A stretch of 50,069 nt of DNA from JAKQHY01 sp034429475 (GCA_034429475.1 DAOUGD010000312.1:1-50069), one strand, 5' to 3'. Shown: positions 16,501 to 27,728, counted from the stretch's first letter. A program made the numbers and translations. The notes: generated by a model not told the origin, from the letters alone.

Positions 16501-18567
16501 GACCAGCCCGTACAGCCCCTTCGCCAGCCCGGTGAAGAACGCCGCCTGCCGTTCCTCCGCCCGCTGCATCGCCCATTGATGCGAGTTCGCCGCGAGGCTG
16601 AATGGGCTGTCCGCCGAAACTGCCGACGCCAACGCCGCCTTGCCCGCTTCGGCCTGCGCCTCGCGCAAGACCGGATCGCTGATCGGTTCCGGTTCCGCGA
16701 TCATGTCCGGGATGTTGAAGCCGTGCAGTTCGTATTTAGGCTGCAACAACTCTGCCTCAAGCATAAAGTACAGCTTGGCGAAGCCAGGGTCCTGTTCCGC
16801 CAGGGCGAAGACGGACTCATCCACCACCGCCAAACCGAGCGCGGAGGTCACGCCCGCGCCATCCGCCCCGTTGACCTGCACATCGAGCGTGGCGTCCTCG
16901 CCCGGCTTGTACGACTCGGCGCCGGGTGTGAGCGTCACGTTCAGGTCGTTGGCCTGCTCCACAATCACCAATCGTGTATCGCGTGTGGTGTTGCCGGAGC
17001 GCAGAATCTTGTAGGCGTGGAGTTCGAGCGTGCCGTAGAGGTCAGGCGTCACGTCAACAGCGACGGCGGCCTTGCCATCGGTCACGTCCACCGCGCGCGT
17101 GCTCACCGTCTGCCCGGCGCGCGTGATGTCGAGGTACACTGTCCCGCGCTGCGCCGACGTGAGAATCGCCAACTGCATCGTGTCGCCCACACGGTAGAGC
17201 GGCGCGTCGGGGCGCAGCAGCACCGTTTCTTCGTCCCATTGCCCCTCGAAGTAGAAGTTGCGGGATGCGGAAGCGCCGGTCGCGTCGCGGACGTGGGCGC
17301 TCACATACAAAGCAGCTTGAGAAGGCGTGAAGCGCACTTCCGCCAGCCCGTACTTGCCGGTCTGCCCGGTGAGCATTTCGCCGGTCTCGCCCAAAGCTAC
17401 GGTCAACGCGGTCTCGGCGGGCGTGCCGTCGGGATAGCTCGCCAGCACGTAGAGGATGTTCTCGACGTTAGGGCGCGGCGTCCCGCCTTCCAGCACGGCG
17501 TTGATGACGAGCGCCTGCTGCGCCACCGGCAGCGAGAGCCGCCCCACTTCGACGTGCTCGGCCTGGTCGGTGACGGCGGCCTCCAGGTAGAAGCGCGCGC
17601 CGCCGCCCTCCAACTCACTGCCCGCGATGTATGCCGGCAGGTCGAAGCTGAAGACGAACGCGCCGGTCGCATTCGTCGTCCCCTCCAACGTCACCGCGAC
17701 GTTGCGCTGGAAGTCATAGGTGTAGCCTTCCAGCTTGATTTTCCCTTCGGTCACGTCCTTCCCAAAGAAGTACGCAGCCTTGAGCGAACCCTCAACATGG
17801 TCGCCGGGCCGGTAGAACGTGCGATCGGTGGTCAACGTGACCTTGAATTTGGGCAGGACGTAGTGCTCGACGGTGACGGTCTTCTCGGATGTGGTGTCGC
17901 CCAACGCTGCCGTGAGCTTGTACGGCCCGGTGTTGACCTCGTCCGCCAGTTGGAAATCCACCGCCGCCACGCCAAACTCCGACGTGGACAGCGTCTTGCG
18001 GAAGACGGTATTGCCCTTGCCGTCGGACACCGTAAATTCGAGGGACTGCGCGACGGCGGGCTTAAGGTCGAAGTTGCCGAGCGCCAGCGCGCGGATGTGG
18101 ATGATCTGCCCCGGCTGGTAGAGCGGTTTGTCGGTGGTGAGCAGGATGCGGAAGTCGCGCTTGACCGTCACATTCTGCTCCAGCGTGTCGCTGCCCAGGC
18201 GCGACTTCGTCTCAACGATGAGCGTCTGCTTGGGGTCAACGTCTTCCGGCACGTCGAAACTCACGGCCACATTGCCGGAAGCGTCGGTGACGCCCTTGAA
18301 GAGCGTCTTGGCTCCGCCGCCCTCGATGGAGCGCAGCTTCACCTCCACCTTGGCGTCGGCCAACGGTGTTCCGTCGCGGCTGTCGCGCACCACCACCCGC
18401 ATCGCCGCCGGACTACCCGGCACGAGCTGATTCTGCCCCAGTACCAGCGTCTCGTGCTGGGAAAGGTGATCGGGGAGATGGTCGTAATAGGCAATCAGCC
18501 CGATGAACCCGCCGATCAAGGCCATCACGGCCACCACAATGCCAAAAATCAACCAACCTCTACGCAT
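13597..18567 (-). CDS. Alpha-2-macroglobulin family protein with membrane-spanning insertion
   Basis: A 1656-residue protease-trap homologue. An N-terminal helix (WLIFGIVVAVMALIGGFIGL, about residues 5-25) anchors it or acts as a signal. Macroglobulin (MG) domains follow, including YQPGQIIHIRALAL and the MG6 mark VVDESVFAL near 580. The complement-like part begins YFPETMLWLPNEATDAAG near 935. The thioester motif is GCFEQTSS with Cys1156, a CxEQ site as in bacterial macroglobulins, followed by the helical toroid (DGSWKG...) and a receptor-binding-like C-terminus. Oddly, residues about 680-870, where the bait region should be, contain six hydrophobic spans (for example FGALIALALMLAGLIWFV). An acidic/basic helix (VEKEVEKVVEREVVV) follows. 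Seven spans in total would keep both halves on the outside. No penicillin-binding protein 1C gene is adjacent, unlike proteobacterial loci. The ribosome-binding site AAGGAGGTG is strong. Confidence 0.93.
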   Translation of the reverse strand: MRRGWLIFGIVVAVMALIGGFIGLIAYYDHLPDHLSQHETLVLGQNQLVPGSPAAMRVVVRDSRDGTPLADAKVEVKLRSIEGGGAKTLFKGVTDASGNVAVSFDVPEDVDPKQTLIVETKSRLGSDTLEQNVTVKRDFRILLTTDKPLYQPGQIIHIRALALGNFDLKPAVAQSLEFTVSDGKGNTVFRKTLSTSEFGVAAVDFQLADEVNTGPYKLTAALGDTTSEKTVTVEHYVLPKFKVTLTTDRTFYRPGDHVEGSLKAAYFFGKDVTEGKIKLEGYTYDFQRNVAVTLEGTTNATGAFVFSFDLPAYIAGSELEGGGARFYLEAAVTDQAEHVEVGRLSLPVAQQALVINAVLEGGTPRPNVENILYVLASYPDGTPAETALTVALGETGEMLTGQTGKYGLAEVRFTPSQAALYVSAHVRDATGASASRNFYFEGQWDEETVLLRPDAPLYRVGDTMQLAILTSAQRGTVYLDITRAGQTVSTRAVDVTDGKAAVAVDVTPDLYGTLELHAYKILRSGNTTRDTRLVIVEQANDLNVTLTPGAESYKPGEDATLDVQVNGADGAGVTSALGLAVVDESVFALAEQDPGFAKLYFMLEAELLQPKYELHGFNIPDMIAEPEPISDPVLREAQAEAGKAALASAVSADSPFSLAANSHQWAMQRAEERQAAFFTGLAKGLYGLVVFIPLAVMALSGIAVWRNAEQKRWRRLFGSVGMAFGALIALALMLAGLIWFVDELFWRASDVLMVLLAATFGLFGLVGVIGSLVIAITRKDGWLGAMLGLVPVWFGLLVFLIFAAERGDFEPGDWAVAAGLIALFLLPLAFMLRSASFALEKRPFPVVAALGTALILVVLPLLTLAGGMSQRAFSNTVAGLGGGDGDVWVEEGVVFDMAAPQAMGNVVVVEKEVEKVVEREVVVTDQQSSAGEPPRLRQYFPETMLWLPNEATDAAGALHLEFPVADSITTWRVTALASSQDGQLGSATGGLRVFQDFFIDLDMPGSLTVGDEVAIPVGVFNYLPQVQSVRLEVQPEPWFELLDESSKTLEIASNDITVVYFRIKAKAFGSQPFQVTAYGSQMSDAIRKDVRVFPDGKELRFTVSDRLSPTAPVKEGVQLPADAIPGTQKVYVKIYPGIVSQVVEGLDALLRMPYGCFEQTSSTTYPNILVLDYLKTTQQASPEVQMQAEQYINLGYQRLTTFEVAGEPGGFSLFGNPPADPMLTAYGLQEFGDMSRVYDIDPKLIERIAAWLFARQQPDGSWKGVEGFHETSLTQMTDQVQVTAFIVWGLADAGYASDGRAAKGVSFLRESASQVETAYDLGLVANALVAYDVALEGKTTSVTNGVLDRLAGMAKKDGEAVYWEAGRETYMGGYGNSAQLEATALAALAFIRAGQHGDLANGALTYLVRNKDSFGTWETTSATVLTLKALIASVKSGAEDVDATVTVTLNGGQAKTVEVKPENFDVVQMLVFDDVPLGRENTVEITLNGKGNLMYQVAGSYYLPWDKLPLYPELLGEGGDLVSIGVTYDRTELAVNDTVGVDVVVTLAEGAADSAIVDLGLPPGFTVETEDLDRLVARFQDTPEDYAFAKIERYELTGRQIILYVSDLTAGQPLEFSYRLRAKFPLKAQTPASAAYDYYNPAVVGEQTPTTLTVTE

Positions 18568-18584
18568 GGTACACCTCCTTAATT

Positions 18585-18638
18585 GCCACAGAGAACACAG
18601 AGTTCACAGAGAAGGGAAAAACTCTGCGGCTCTGCGTT
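18585..18638. repeat. CACAGAGAA-type palindromic repeat
   Basis: Tandem CACAGAGAACACAGAG units (18587-18612) are followed by CTCTGCGGCTCTGCG, a partial mirror. This repeat occupies the gap between the radical SAM gene and the macroglobulin start, just upstream of the macroglobulin ribosome-binding site. Confidence 0.55.
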
Positions 18639-18693
18639 GAAAAATCCCACCATAAAGACGCCTGAAATCAAGGCATAGTTCCAATTTTCAGAG

Positions 18694-19452
18694 CTATCCC
18701 CCGCGCACCTCGACGCGCGGCAGCCAGCGCTGGGCGCGGTCGGCCATGGCGTGCAACACGTCCATCGCGTAGGGCGCGCGGGTCGCCAGAGCCGGATCGA
18801 GCGTGTTCGTCCCGCGAAATTGCTGCAAGATGTACTCAACGGATTGAACAGATGGCAACGGAATTTCCCCTTCCGTTAAATCCGTTGAATCCGTTGAGAC
18901 CATGATCCAGCGCGCGACCGCCTCGATGTCGTCCACGTCGAGCAGGCCGGGAACGACGGTGGTGCGCAATTCGTAGGGGACGCCGCTGGACGCCAGCAGC
19001 GCGAGGCTCTGTTCGATGCGAGCTATCTCTGTGCCGGGGATGCCGGAAAGCTGCGCGTACTTCTCCGGTGGGGCCTTGATGTCCATTGCCACGTAGTCCA
19101 GCAGGTCCGCATCCAGTAGCGCCGCCAGCGCATCGGGGCGATAGCCGTTGGTATCGAGCTTGACCGCGTAGCCCAACGCCCGCACGCGACGCAAGAAATC
19201 CGGCAAGTCCGGCCACAGCGTCGGTTCCCCGCCGGTGACGACGACGCCGGTCACTTTGCCCACCCGCTTTTCGAGAAACGCCCAGACTTCGGCGTCAGAC
19301 AGCGTGGGCAAGTCGCCTGGACGAAGCACCAGGTCCGCGTTGTGGCACATCGGGCAGCGGAAGTTGCAGCCGCCGGTAAAGAAGACCGTCGCAATGTGGC
19401 CGGGGAAATCTATGAGAGAGGTGCGTACCCATCCCTTGAACTCTAATGTCAT
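18694..19452 (-). CDS. Radical SAM activating enzyme (anaerobic RNR activase-like)
   Basis: A 252-residue radical SAM protein. The 4Fe-4S ligating motif is CNFRCPMC (residues 29-36, C-x3-C-x2-C), preceded by SLIDFPGHIATVFFTGG and followed by the SAM-binding VVVTGGEPTLW near 72-82. DYVAMDIKAPPEKY and the LRTTVVPGLLD region are typical of glycyl-radical activases of the NrdG2/PflA-like group. No anaerobic ribonucleotide reductase gene (nrdD) is nearby, so the partner is unknown. An in-frame tract near residues 185-206 (VSTDSTDLTEGEIPLPSVQS) is encoded by a palindromic repeat at 18835-18898 and looks like an insertion in a surface loop. The start is supported by GTGAGGAC upstream. The gene is divergent from the following membrane genes. 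Confidence 0.9.
   Translation of the reverse strand: MTLEFKGWVRTSLIDFPGHIATVFFTGGCNFRCPMCHNADLVLRPGDLPTLSDAEVWAFLEKRVGKVTGVVVTGGEPTLWPDLPDFLRRVRALGYAVKLDTNGYRPDALAALLDADLLDYVAMDIKAPPEKYAQLSGIPGTEIARIEQSLALLASSGVPYELRTTVVPGLLDVDDIEAVARWIMVSTDSTDLTEGEIPLPSVQSVEYILQQFRGTNTLDPALATRAPYAMDVLHAMADRAQRWLPRVEVRGG
18835..18898. repeat. Palindromic repeat inside the radical SAM coding sequence
   Basis: CTCAACGGATTGAAC (18835-18849) and GCAACGGAA are mirrored by TTCCGTTAAATCCGTTGAAT and CCGTTGAG (to 18898). The same CAACGGATTGAACGGATT word occurs in gaps at 39044, 40506, 41061 and 25846. Here it lies within a gene without breaking the frame. Confidence 0.8.
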
Positions 19453-19503
19453 TTGTAGTCCTCACTTGACAAAGGTGAACTTCTCTTTAATCTTCTGTAG
19501 GAA

Positions 19504-19524
19504 GAAATAAGAAATAAGAAATCA
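19504..19524. repeat. GAAATAA heptamer tandem repeat
   Basis: Three consecutive 7-base units (GAAATAA, GAAATAA, GAAATCA) lie in the divergent gap between the radical SAM gene and the first small membrane gene. No mirrored arm is present. The gap also holds a TTGACA at about 19467 without a convincing -10. Confidence 0.55.
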
Positions 19525-19575
19525 GTTTCCCTATCAGATCAAGGAGAGGGAATAAACAGACGGTAGGTAAATCAA

Positions 19576-20025
19576 ATGAATCCTAAATTACACGAAGTGG
19601 TTTTCGCTTTCATGTTCGGTATTCTTCTCACGATTGCCAGCGGTCTTATGCAGGCGTATTCTAAACGCCTTAGAAATAGCAAAATAGCCTATTACACATA
19701 CCAAATAGGTTCTGGAATGACGGGTCTTCCACTAATCACTGGCGGAACATTATGGATAATAACCAAAATTTCTCAGAACCTTGCCCCCATATTCTTAAAG
19801 ATGGAGCTTCCTTGGGCCGTTGGTATCAGCTTTCTGGGTGGCCCAATAATCTTTATAAGCATTATATTTTGTATGATATGTATTACTTTTCTCCCTACAT
19901 TTCTCGTCAAAAAATTGATCCAACGAAAATCACCCGAAATTGAGTTTCCGCCGCCCTCCGCTAATGAAGAAACAGGGAAAAGAAAAGCCATCAAAGAGTT
20001 AATGGAAAGAGTCAGGAAAATGTAA
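19576..20025 (+). CDS. Small membrane protein, tandem copy 1
   Basis: A 149-residue protein with three or four hydrophobic segments (FAFMFGILLTIASGLMQAY, about 9-27; GLPLITGGTLWII; GISFLGGPIIFISIIFCMICI). It has a conserved basic loop (YSKRLRNSKIA) and a cytoplasmic tail with SPEIEFPPPS. I do not recognise the family. It shares the N-terminal 35 residues, ELPWA, the QRKSPEIEFPPPS tail and general layout with the gene at 20105, so the two are tandem duplicates. AT-rich composition compared with neighbours hints at a different origin or relaxed constraint. A weak purine-rich ribosome-binding region (GGTAGGTAAATCAA) precedes the ATG. Confidence 0.7.
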   Translation: MNPKLHEVVFAFMFGILLTIASGLMQAYSKRLRNSKIAYYTYQIGSGMTGLPLITGGTLWIITKISQNLAPIFLKMELPWAVGISFLGGPIIFISIIFCMICITFLPTFLVKKLIQRKSPEIEFPPPSANEETGKRKAIKELMERVRKM

Positions 20026-20043
20026 TAGAATAGAGAGGTCACT

Positions 20044-20115
20044 ATGTCTTATCAAAATCCCATCGCCACATCCAGCAGTCTCGCATCCAGGGGGTGTAAA
20101 CCAAATGAACCCTAA
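20044..20115 (+). pseudogene. Vestigial 5' end of the nitroreductase gene
   Basis: Positions 20044-20070 match the start of the nitroreductase gene at 20556 with about three mismatches (both encode MSYQNPI). The preceding 20 bases, including the stop of the membrane gene, also match. The frame then continues to a stop at 20115, overlapping the start of membrane copy 2. This is the scar of the tandem duplication: the copied unit carried the membrane gene plus the first few codons of the next gene. It is probably not a functional peptide. Confidence 0.8.
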
Positions 20116-20545
20116 ATTGTACGAAATGATTCTCACTTTCTTTTTTGGCATTCTTCTCACTATTGCCAGTGGCCTTATGCAAGCATATTCTAAACGCCTT
20201 AGAAATAGCAAAATAGCAGCTTCCACACATTGGATAGGTCTTCGGGTAACATTTCTTACATTTATGATGGCGGGAATGTCAGCAGGTTACAAAATCACTC
20301 AGAATCTTCTACCTGTATTCTCAAAAATAGAGCTTCCTTGGGCTATTGGTTGCGGCTTCTTGGCTGGCATAGTGATTTTCTTTGGGTATTTTAGTTTTTG
20401 CGCTGCATTTCTCCCGACTCTACTCATCAGGAAATGGGTCCAACGAAAGTCACCTGAGATTGAATTTCCGCCGCCCTCCAATAGCAAAAAAACACAAACG
20501 AAAGTTGTCGAAAAGTTAATCAAAAGAATCAAGGAAATGGAATAG
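20105..20545 (+). CDS. Small membrane protein, tandem copy 2
   Basis: A 146-residue paralogue of the gene at 19576. The first span (LTFFFGILLTIASGLMQAY) and the loop YSKRLRNSKIA are almost identical; the middle spans have diverged (FLTFMMAGMSAGYKI, CGFLAGIVIFFGYFSF). The tail keeps WVQRKSPEIEFPPPS and ends in a basic helix. Conservation of the tail and the basic loop suggests a shared binding function that cannot be named from sequence. It ends ten bases before the nitroreductase start, so the two are probably co-transcribed. Confidence 0.7.
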   Translation: MNPKLYEMILTFFFGILLTIASGLMQAYSKRLRNSKIAASTHWIGLRVTFLTFMMAGMSAGYKITQNLLPVFSKIELPWAIGCGFLAGIVIFFGYFSFCAAFLPTLLIRKWVQRKSPEIEFPPPSNSKKTQTKVVEKLIKRIKEME

Positions 20546-20555
20546 AGGGGTCATC

Positions 20556-21422
20556 ATGTCTTACCAAAATCCCATCACTACACTTATTTCTCGCCGGTAT
20601 TCTTGCCGGAGTTACACGTCAAAACCGCTGGACGCCGCCAAACGGCAGGCTTTGCAAGATTTTATCGCCGCGCTGCCCGGCCCGCCGTTCGGGAGTGCGG
20701 TGCGCCTGGAACTCATCGCTGCCACGGAAGAAGATCGCGGCGCGCTCAAGGGCCTGGGCACTTACGGCTTCATCAAAGGCGCAGCAGCCTTCATCGTCGG
20801 CGCGGTGCGCGGCGGCGCGCGGGATATGGAGGATTTCGGCGAGTGGATGGAGCGGGTGGTGCTGTACGCCACCGATTTGGAGCTGGGAACGTGCTGGCTC
20901 GGCGGCAGTTTCACCAAGAGCAGCTTCGCCCGGAAGGTCGCCGCCCGCGACGATGAAATCGTGCCCGCCGTGGTCGCCGTGGGGGGAGCCGCCGAAAAGC
21001 CACGCTGGGTGGATCGGCTCGTCCGCCAGGGCGCCGGGTCGGATCAGCGCAAGCCGTGGGAGACGTTGTTTTTCGATGGCGACTTCGCCCATCCCCTGCC
21101 CCGCGAGGTCGCCGGGGAGTACGCCGCCGTGTTGGACATGGTACGCCGGGGGCCGTCGGCGTCGAACAAGCAGCCCTGGCGCATTGTCAAAGGCGACGGC
21201 GCATGGCATCTCTACCTGCAACGGACGCCGGGTTACGGCAAACAGACGCTCGGCCTGGTCAAAATTGCGGATATGCAGCGACTTGATATGGGCATCGCCA
21301 TGGCCCACTTCGCGCTGACCGCCCAGGAATTGGGGTTGCCCGGCCATTGGGAACTGCGCCCACCGCAGATTGCGCTGCCGGATGCGAGCACAGAATATAA
21401 TGTGAGTTGGGTGAAGGGTTAG
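20556..21422 (+). CDS. Nitroreductase-like protein (TM1586 type)
   Basis: A 288-residue protein built of two nitroreductase half-domains, as in the putative TM1586-type nitroreductases. The N-terminal half has SRRYSCRSYTSKPLD (residues 13-27, the usual FMN-phosphate Arg/Ser region) and DLELGTCWLGGSFTKSSFA near 105-125. The second half has MVRRGPSASNKQPWRIV near 190-206, where the PSASNKQPW pattern is the standard flavin-site motif, and ends LTAQELGLPGHWEL. FMN-dependent reduction is expected; the substrate is unknown. The gene follows the duplicated membrane gene by ten bases. Its 3' end runs directly into a large palindromic repeat shared with the convergent histidine kinase gene. Confidence 0.88.
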   Translation: MSYQNPITTLISRRYSCRSYTSKPLDAAKRQALQDFIAALPGPPFGSAVRLELIAATEEDRGALKGLGTYGFIKGAAAFIVGAVRGGARDMEDFGEWMERVVLYATDLELGTCWLGGSFTKSSFARKVAARDDEIVPAVVAVGGAAEKPRWVDRLVRQGAGSDQRKPWETLFFDGDFAHPLPREVAGEYAAVLDMVRRGPSASNKQPWRIVKGDGAWHLYLQRTPGYGKQTLGLVKIADMQRLDMGIAMAHFALTAQELGLPGHWELRPPQIALPDASTEYNVSWVKG

Positions 21423-21523
21423 GAGTTAGGAGTTGCGAGTGAGGAGTTAGGATGGTTGGGTGGTTGGGTAGTTGGGTTAACCCACAACCCAGAACCCGGA
21501 ACCCACAACCCACCCCCTGCTCC

Positions 21524-21548
<25 letters not shown>
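21418..21548. repeat. Large tandem-unit palindrome between convergent genes
   Basis: The left arm is made of TAGGAGT and TTGGGTGG-type units (21418-21478) and the right arm of ACCCACA/CCCTATT-type units (21479-21548), with the centre at GGGTTAACCC. Both flanking genes end inside it: the last codons of the histidine kinase (EEIGDRK) are encoded by its right arm. It may act as a two-way terminator. Confidence 0.75.
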
Positions 21549-25837
<4,289 letters not shown>

Positions 25838-25989
25838 AGACGGTTCGACGGATTGAACGGATGCAACAGAATTTCTTTCATGCCTTCAACTATACCTCAC
25901 CTCGGACTAAAGTAAAGAATATTGAGCCACTTGCCCTCCCCCGCTCCATGACTACAATGGAGTTGTTCTGCATAACGGAAGAGAGAATT

Positions 25990-26048
25990 AGGACGCAGAT
26001 AAACGCTGATGAACGCTGATTAAAAATTATCTGCGTGAATCTCGTCCT
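25990..26048. repeat. GCAGATAA/TTATCTGC palindrome
   Basis: AGGACGCAGATAA (25990-26002) is mirrored by TTATCTGCGT (26027-26036) and CGTCCT; the loop contains tandem AACGCTGATG units. It belongs to the same structural class as the other operon-border palindromes. The surrounding 25838-26130 holds no gene that I can support. Confidence 0.6.
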
Positions 26049-26130
26049 GTATCTTTTACGGCTTACCGGGGATATGCCTAATAACTCCAGTTCTCTCCAG
26101 GGCTTTGAGTTGCACGAAAGGAGAAACCCT

Positions 26131-26424
26131 ATGAACCGTGACACAGAAAGCACACCCAAATCGGCGGACTGCCCGGCAGAAGGCGAGTCCGTCCGCACCA
26201 CCATTGTCGGGAGACGGCCTCCCGCGCAGGGATGACCCGCCGGCGACATTCCACACGGTGTCGAGGTGCTGGTCAAAAAGGCCGCCGTGGCCCCCGACTT
26301 CCGGCAGACGTTTCTGGAAAAACGCGCCTTCGCTGCACAGGAGATTGGACTGAAGTTAACGGCGGCGGAAGTGCTGATGCTCAACACCATCCCGGCAAAG
26401 CAATTGAAAGCCGGTAGTGGTTAA
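26131..26424 (+). pseudogene. Frameshifted small gene (TIVGxRPP-leader type)
   Basis: A strong ribosome-binding site (AAAGGAG, 26117-26123) precedes an ATG encoding 34 residues that end VRTTIVGRRPPAQG and a stop at 26235. A different frame then continues from about 26242 with GDIPHGVEVLVKKAAVAPDF, then EKRAFAAQEIGLKLTAAEVL and MLNTIPAKQLKA, to a stop at 26424. Together they resemble a small-protein family that starts with a TIVGGRPPG-like segment followed by 'GIEVLLKKA..D..F...LLE.RA.AA.EIGL.L...E..ML...P..QL'. I recall this pattern but not an established function. A single indel near 26235 would explain the break. The 3' end runs into a palindromic repeat and is probably truncated. Confidence 0.6.
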
Positions 26425-26517
26425 AGAGTAAGTGATGATGGCTACTCGGCTTGTTTCCCTCAAGGCAGCTTTAGGGCAACGGGCAGAGCAAGCATCACTT
26501 ATCACTTAACCACCACC
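26413..26517. repeat. Palindromic repeat truncating the small gene
   Basis: The left arm GGTAGTGGTTAAAGAGTAAG (26413-26432, continuing to GTGATG) is mirrored by CATCACTTATCACTTAACCA (26493-26512), about 22 of 25 positions. It overlaps the last codons of the frameshifted gene and may have replaced its natural 3' end. Confidence 0.7.
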
Positions 26518-26719
26518 GAAAAACATCTGGCGGCGGGCCACCCACAATCAGTACTTTGACAAGTTCGAAGCCTTGACCATGTCGGTGGATGTGGCCTTGA
26601 CCTATTACGCCGCGCACCCGGACGAGGTCAAACAAGTCATGGGCGTCTATTGTCAGGCGATGGCGACGGGGGGGGCCGTTGCCCGCATAGTGTCCAAAAC
26701 TTTATCTGAACAACTATAG
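26507..26719 (+). pseudogene. Unidentified coding remnant
   Basis: An open stretch of about 70 codons between a stop inside the palindrome and TAG at 26717-26719. It reads NQYFDKFEALTMSVDVALTY, then YAAHPDEVKQVMGVYCQAMA. Codon use looks coding-like, but there is no start codon or ribosome-binding site at the left end and I do not recognise a family. A run of eight G bases (about 26669-26676) near the 3' end is a likely frameshift spot. It is probably the displaced 3' part of a gene cut by the repeat or by the neighbouring transposase insertion. Confidence 0.35.
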
Positions 26720-26760
26720 CTGGGATACGGCAATGGGGGTATCATGGTCAGGACTGTGAA

Positions 26761-27396
26761 TTGAGCGCTGCGCAATGGGCGGAGGTGGAAACCGAGTTGG
26801 CGCGCAAACCCTATGGGCGTGCCCGGGAGGTGCCTACCGTTGTGCAAGAAAAGTTTGCGTTGGAATACACCGAGGACGGGATGCAAGCGCTCTTGCGGCG
26901 CAAAGGCTATCGCCATATCAAAGCCCGCCTGGTTCCCAGTGAAGTAGACGAAGCCAAGCCGCAGGAACAACGCGCCTTCATTGCGGGCTACGGCAAACTC
27001 AAGACGGCGTTAGGTCCCACCGACCGGATTTACTTTGGGGCTGCCGCCCATCCCACCCACAATGTCCACCTCAGCTATGGGTGGACCAAGAAAGGGCAAC
27101 GGGGGCGCCTGCGGAGTAACAGTGGGCGCAAGCGCTATAACATTTGCGCAGCATATTGTCCCCTGGACCAAGCGTCTATTGACGTGCGGGGGACGGATAA
27201 CGTCAACGGCGAGACGCTGCAAACGCTCATTGCTGTCATTCGAACCCGCCATCCGGAAGGACACAGCCTCCTGTTTCTGGACAACGCCCGCTACCACCAC
27301 GCCAAAATCGTCCGCGAACGTATTGCGACCATGGCCGTGGAATTGGTAGCGTGCTGGATGACCTCAAAGACTATGCCGATGAACTGGCGAGTCTGA
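26761..27396 (+). mobile_element. IS630-family transposase remnant
   Basis: A 211-codon frame opening at TTG (SAAQWAEVETELARKPYG). The N-terminal part matches the helix-turn-helix region of IS630-type transposases (GMQALLRRKGYR). The DDE region shows IYFGAAAHPTHNVHLSYGW, where active members usually have an Asp in the position taken here by the first Ala (F-x-D-A-x-H-P). The second acidic site LLFLDNARYHHA is intact. After MAVELV the frame is lost and the C-terminal catalytic Glu region is missing; another frame reads SVLDDLKDYADELASLM up to about 27437. No clear terminal inverted repeats are seen. It should be inactive. Confidence 0.8.
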
Positions 27397-27416
27397 TGAC
27401 CGAGAATTTGGAAGTT

Positions 27417-27620
27417 TTACCTGCGTTTAGTATATAAGCCATAGCGCCCCATCTCCGTGACAATGTTATACGCATCTGCTTGTTCGGTTGATTCAATGTG
27501 CCCAGTCGGATCAGTATACCTGAGCGGATTATTGAGGGTATACGCATACCGATTGAGGCTTTGCGGATTAGCGAGGTCGGGCACCATCGTATCGGCGGCG
27601 AGGAAGCGTCCCAGGGCGGG
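27417..27620 (-). pseudogene. Orphan Rhs core tip (displaced C-terminal end)
   Basis: On the minus strand this encodes PALGRFLAADTMVPDLANPQ, SLNRYAYTLNNPLRYTDPTG, then H and a 26-residue variable tail (IESTEQADAYN...) ending in a stop at 27417-27419. It is clearly homologous to the core end of the full Rhs gene at 30816-37373 (PALGRFVQADTIVPDPTNPQ and SLNRYSYVLNNPLKYTDPTG), at DNA level too. Upstream of PALGR the frame is broken by a stop, so no complete gene remains. Orphan tips downstream of an Rhs gene on the same strand are typical of Rhs loci and can replace the active tip by recombination. Confidence 0.85.
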
Positions 27621-27647
27621 ACATTTATCTTAACCACCCCTGGCCGG

Positions 27648-27710
27648 CTCCCGGAGGTGGGCGGTGAACCTCCTGGGAGTAGAATGGGGGCGGCAGTCCT
27701 CACCATTCTA
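27648..27710. other. Two inverted repeats upstream of the recombinase pair
   Basis: First, CTCCCGGAGGT (27648-27658) pairs with ACCTCCTGGGAG (27668-27679) with one bulged base. Second, TAGAATGG (27680-27687) pairs exactly with CCATTCTA (27703-27710). They lie between the orphan Rhs tip and the first recombinase start and could be recombinase binding sites, a terminator or an autoregulatory operator. The recombinase ribosome-binding site CAGGAGG follows at 27716-27722. Confidence 0.6.
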
Positions 27711-27728
27711 GTTCACAGGAGGTAAGAT

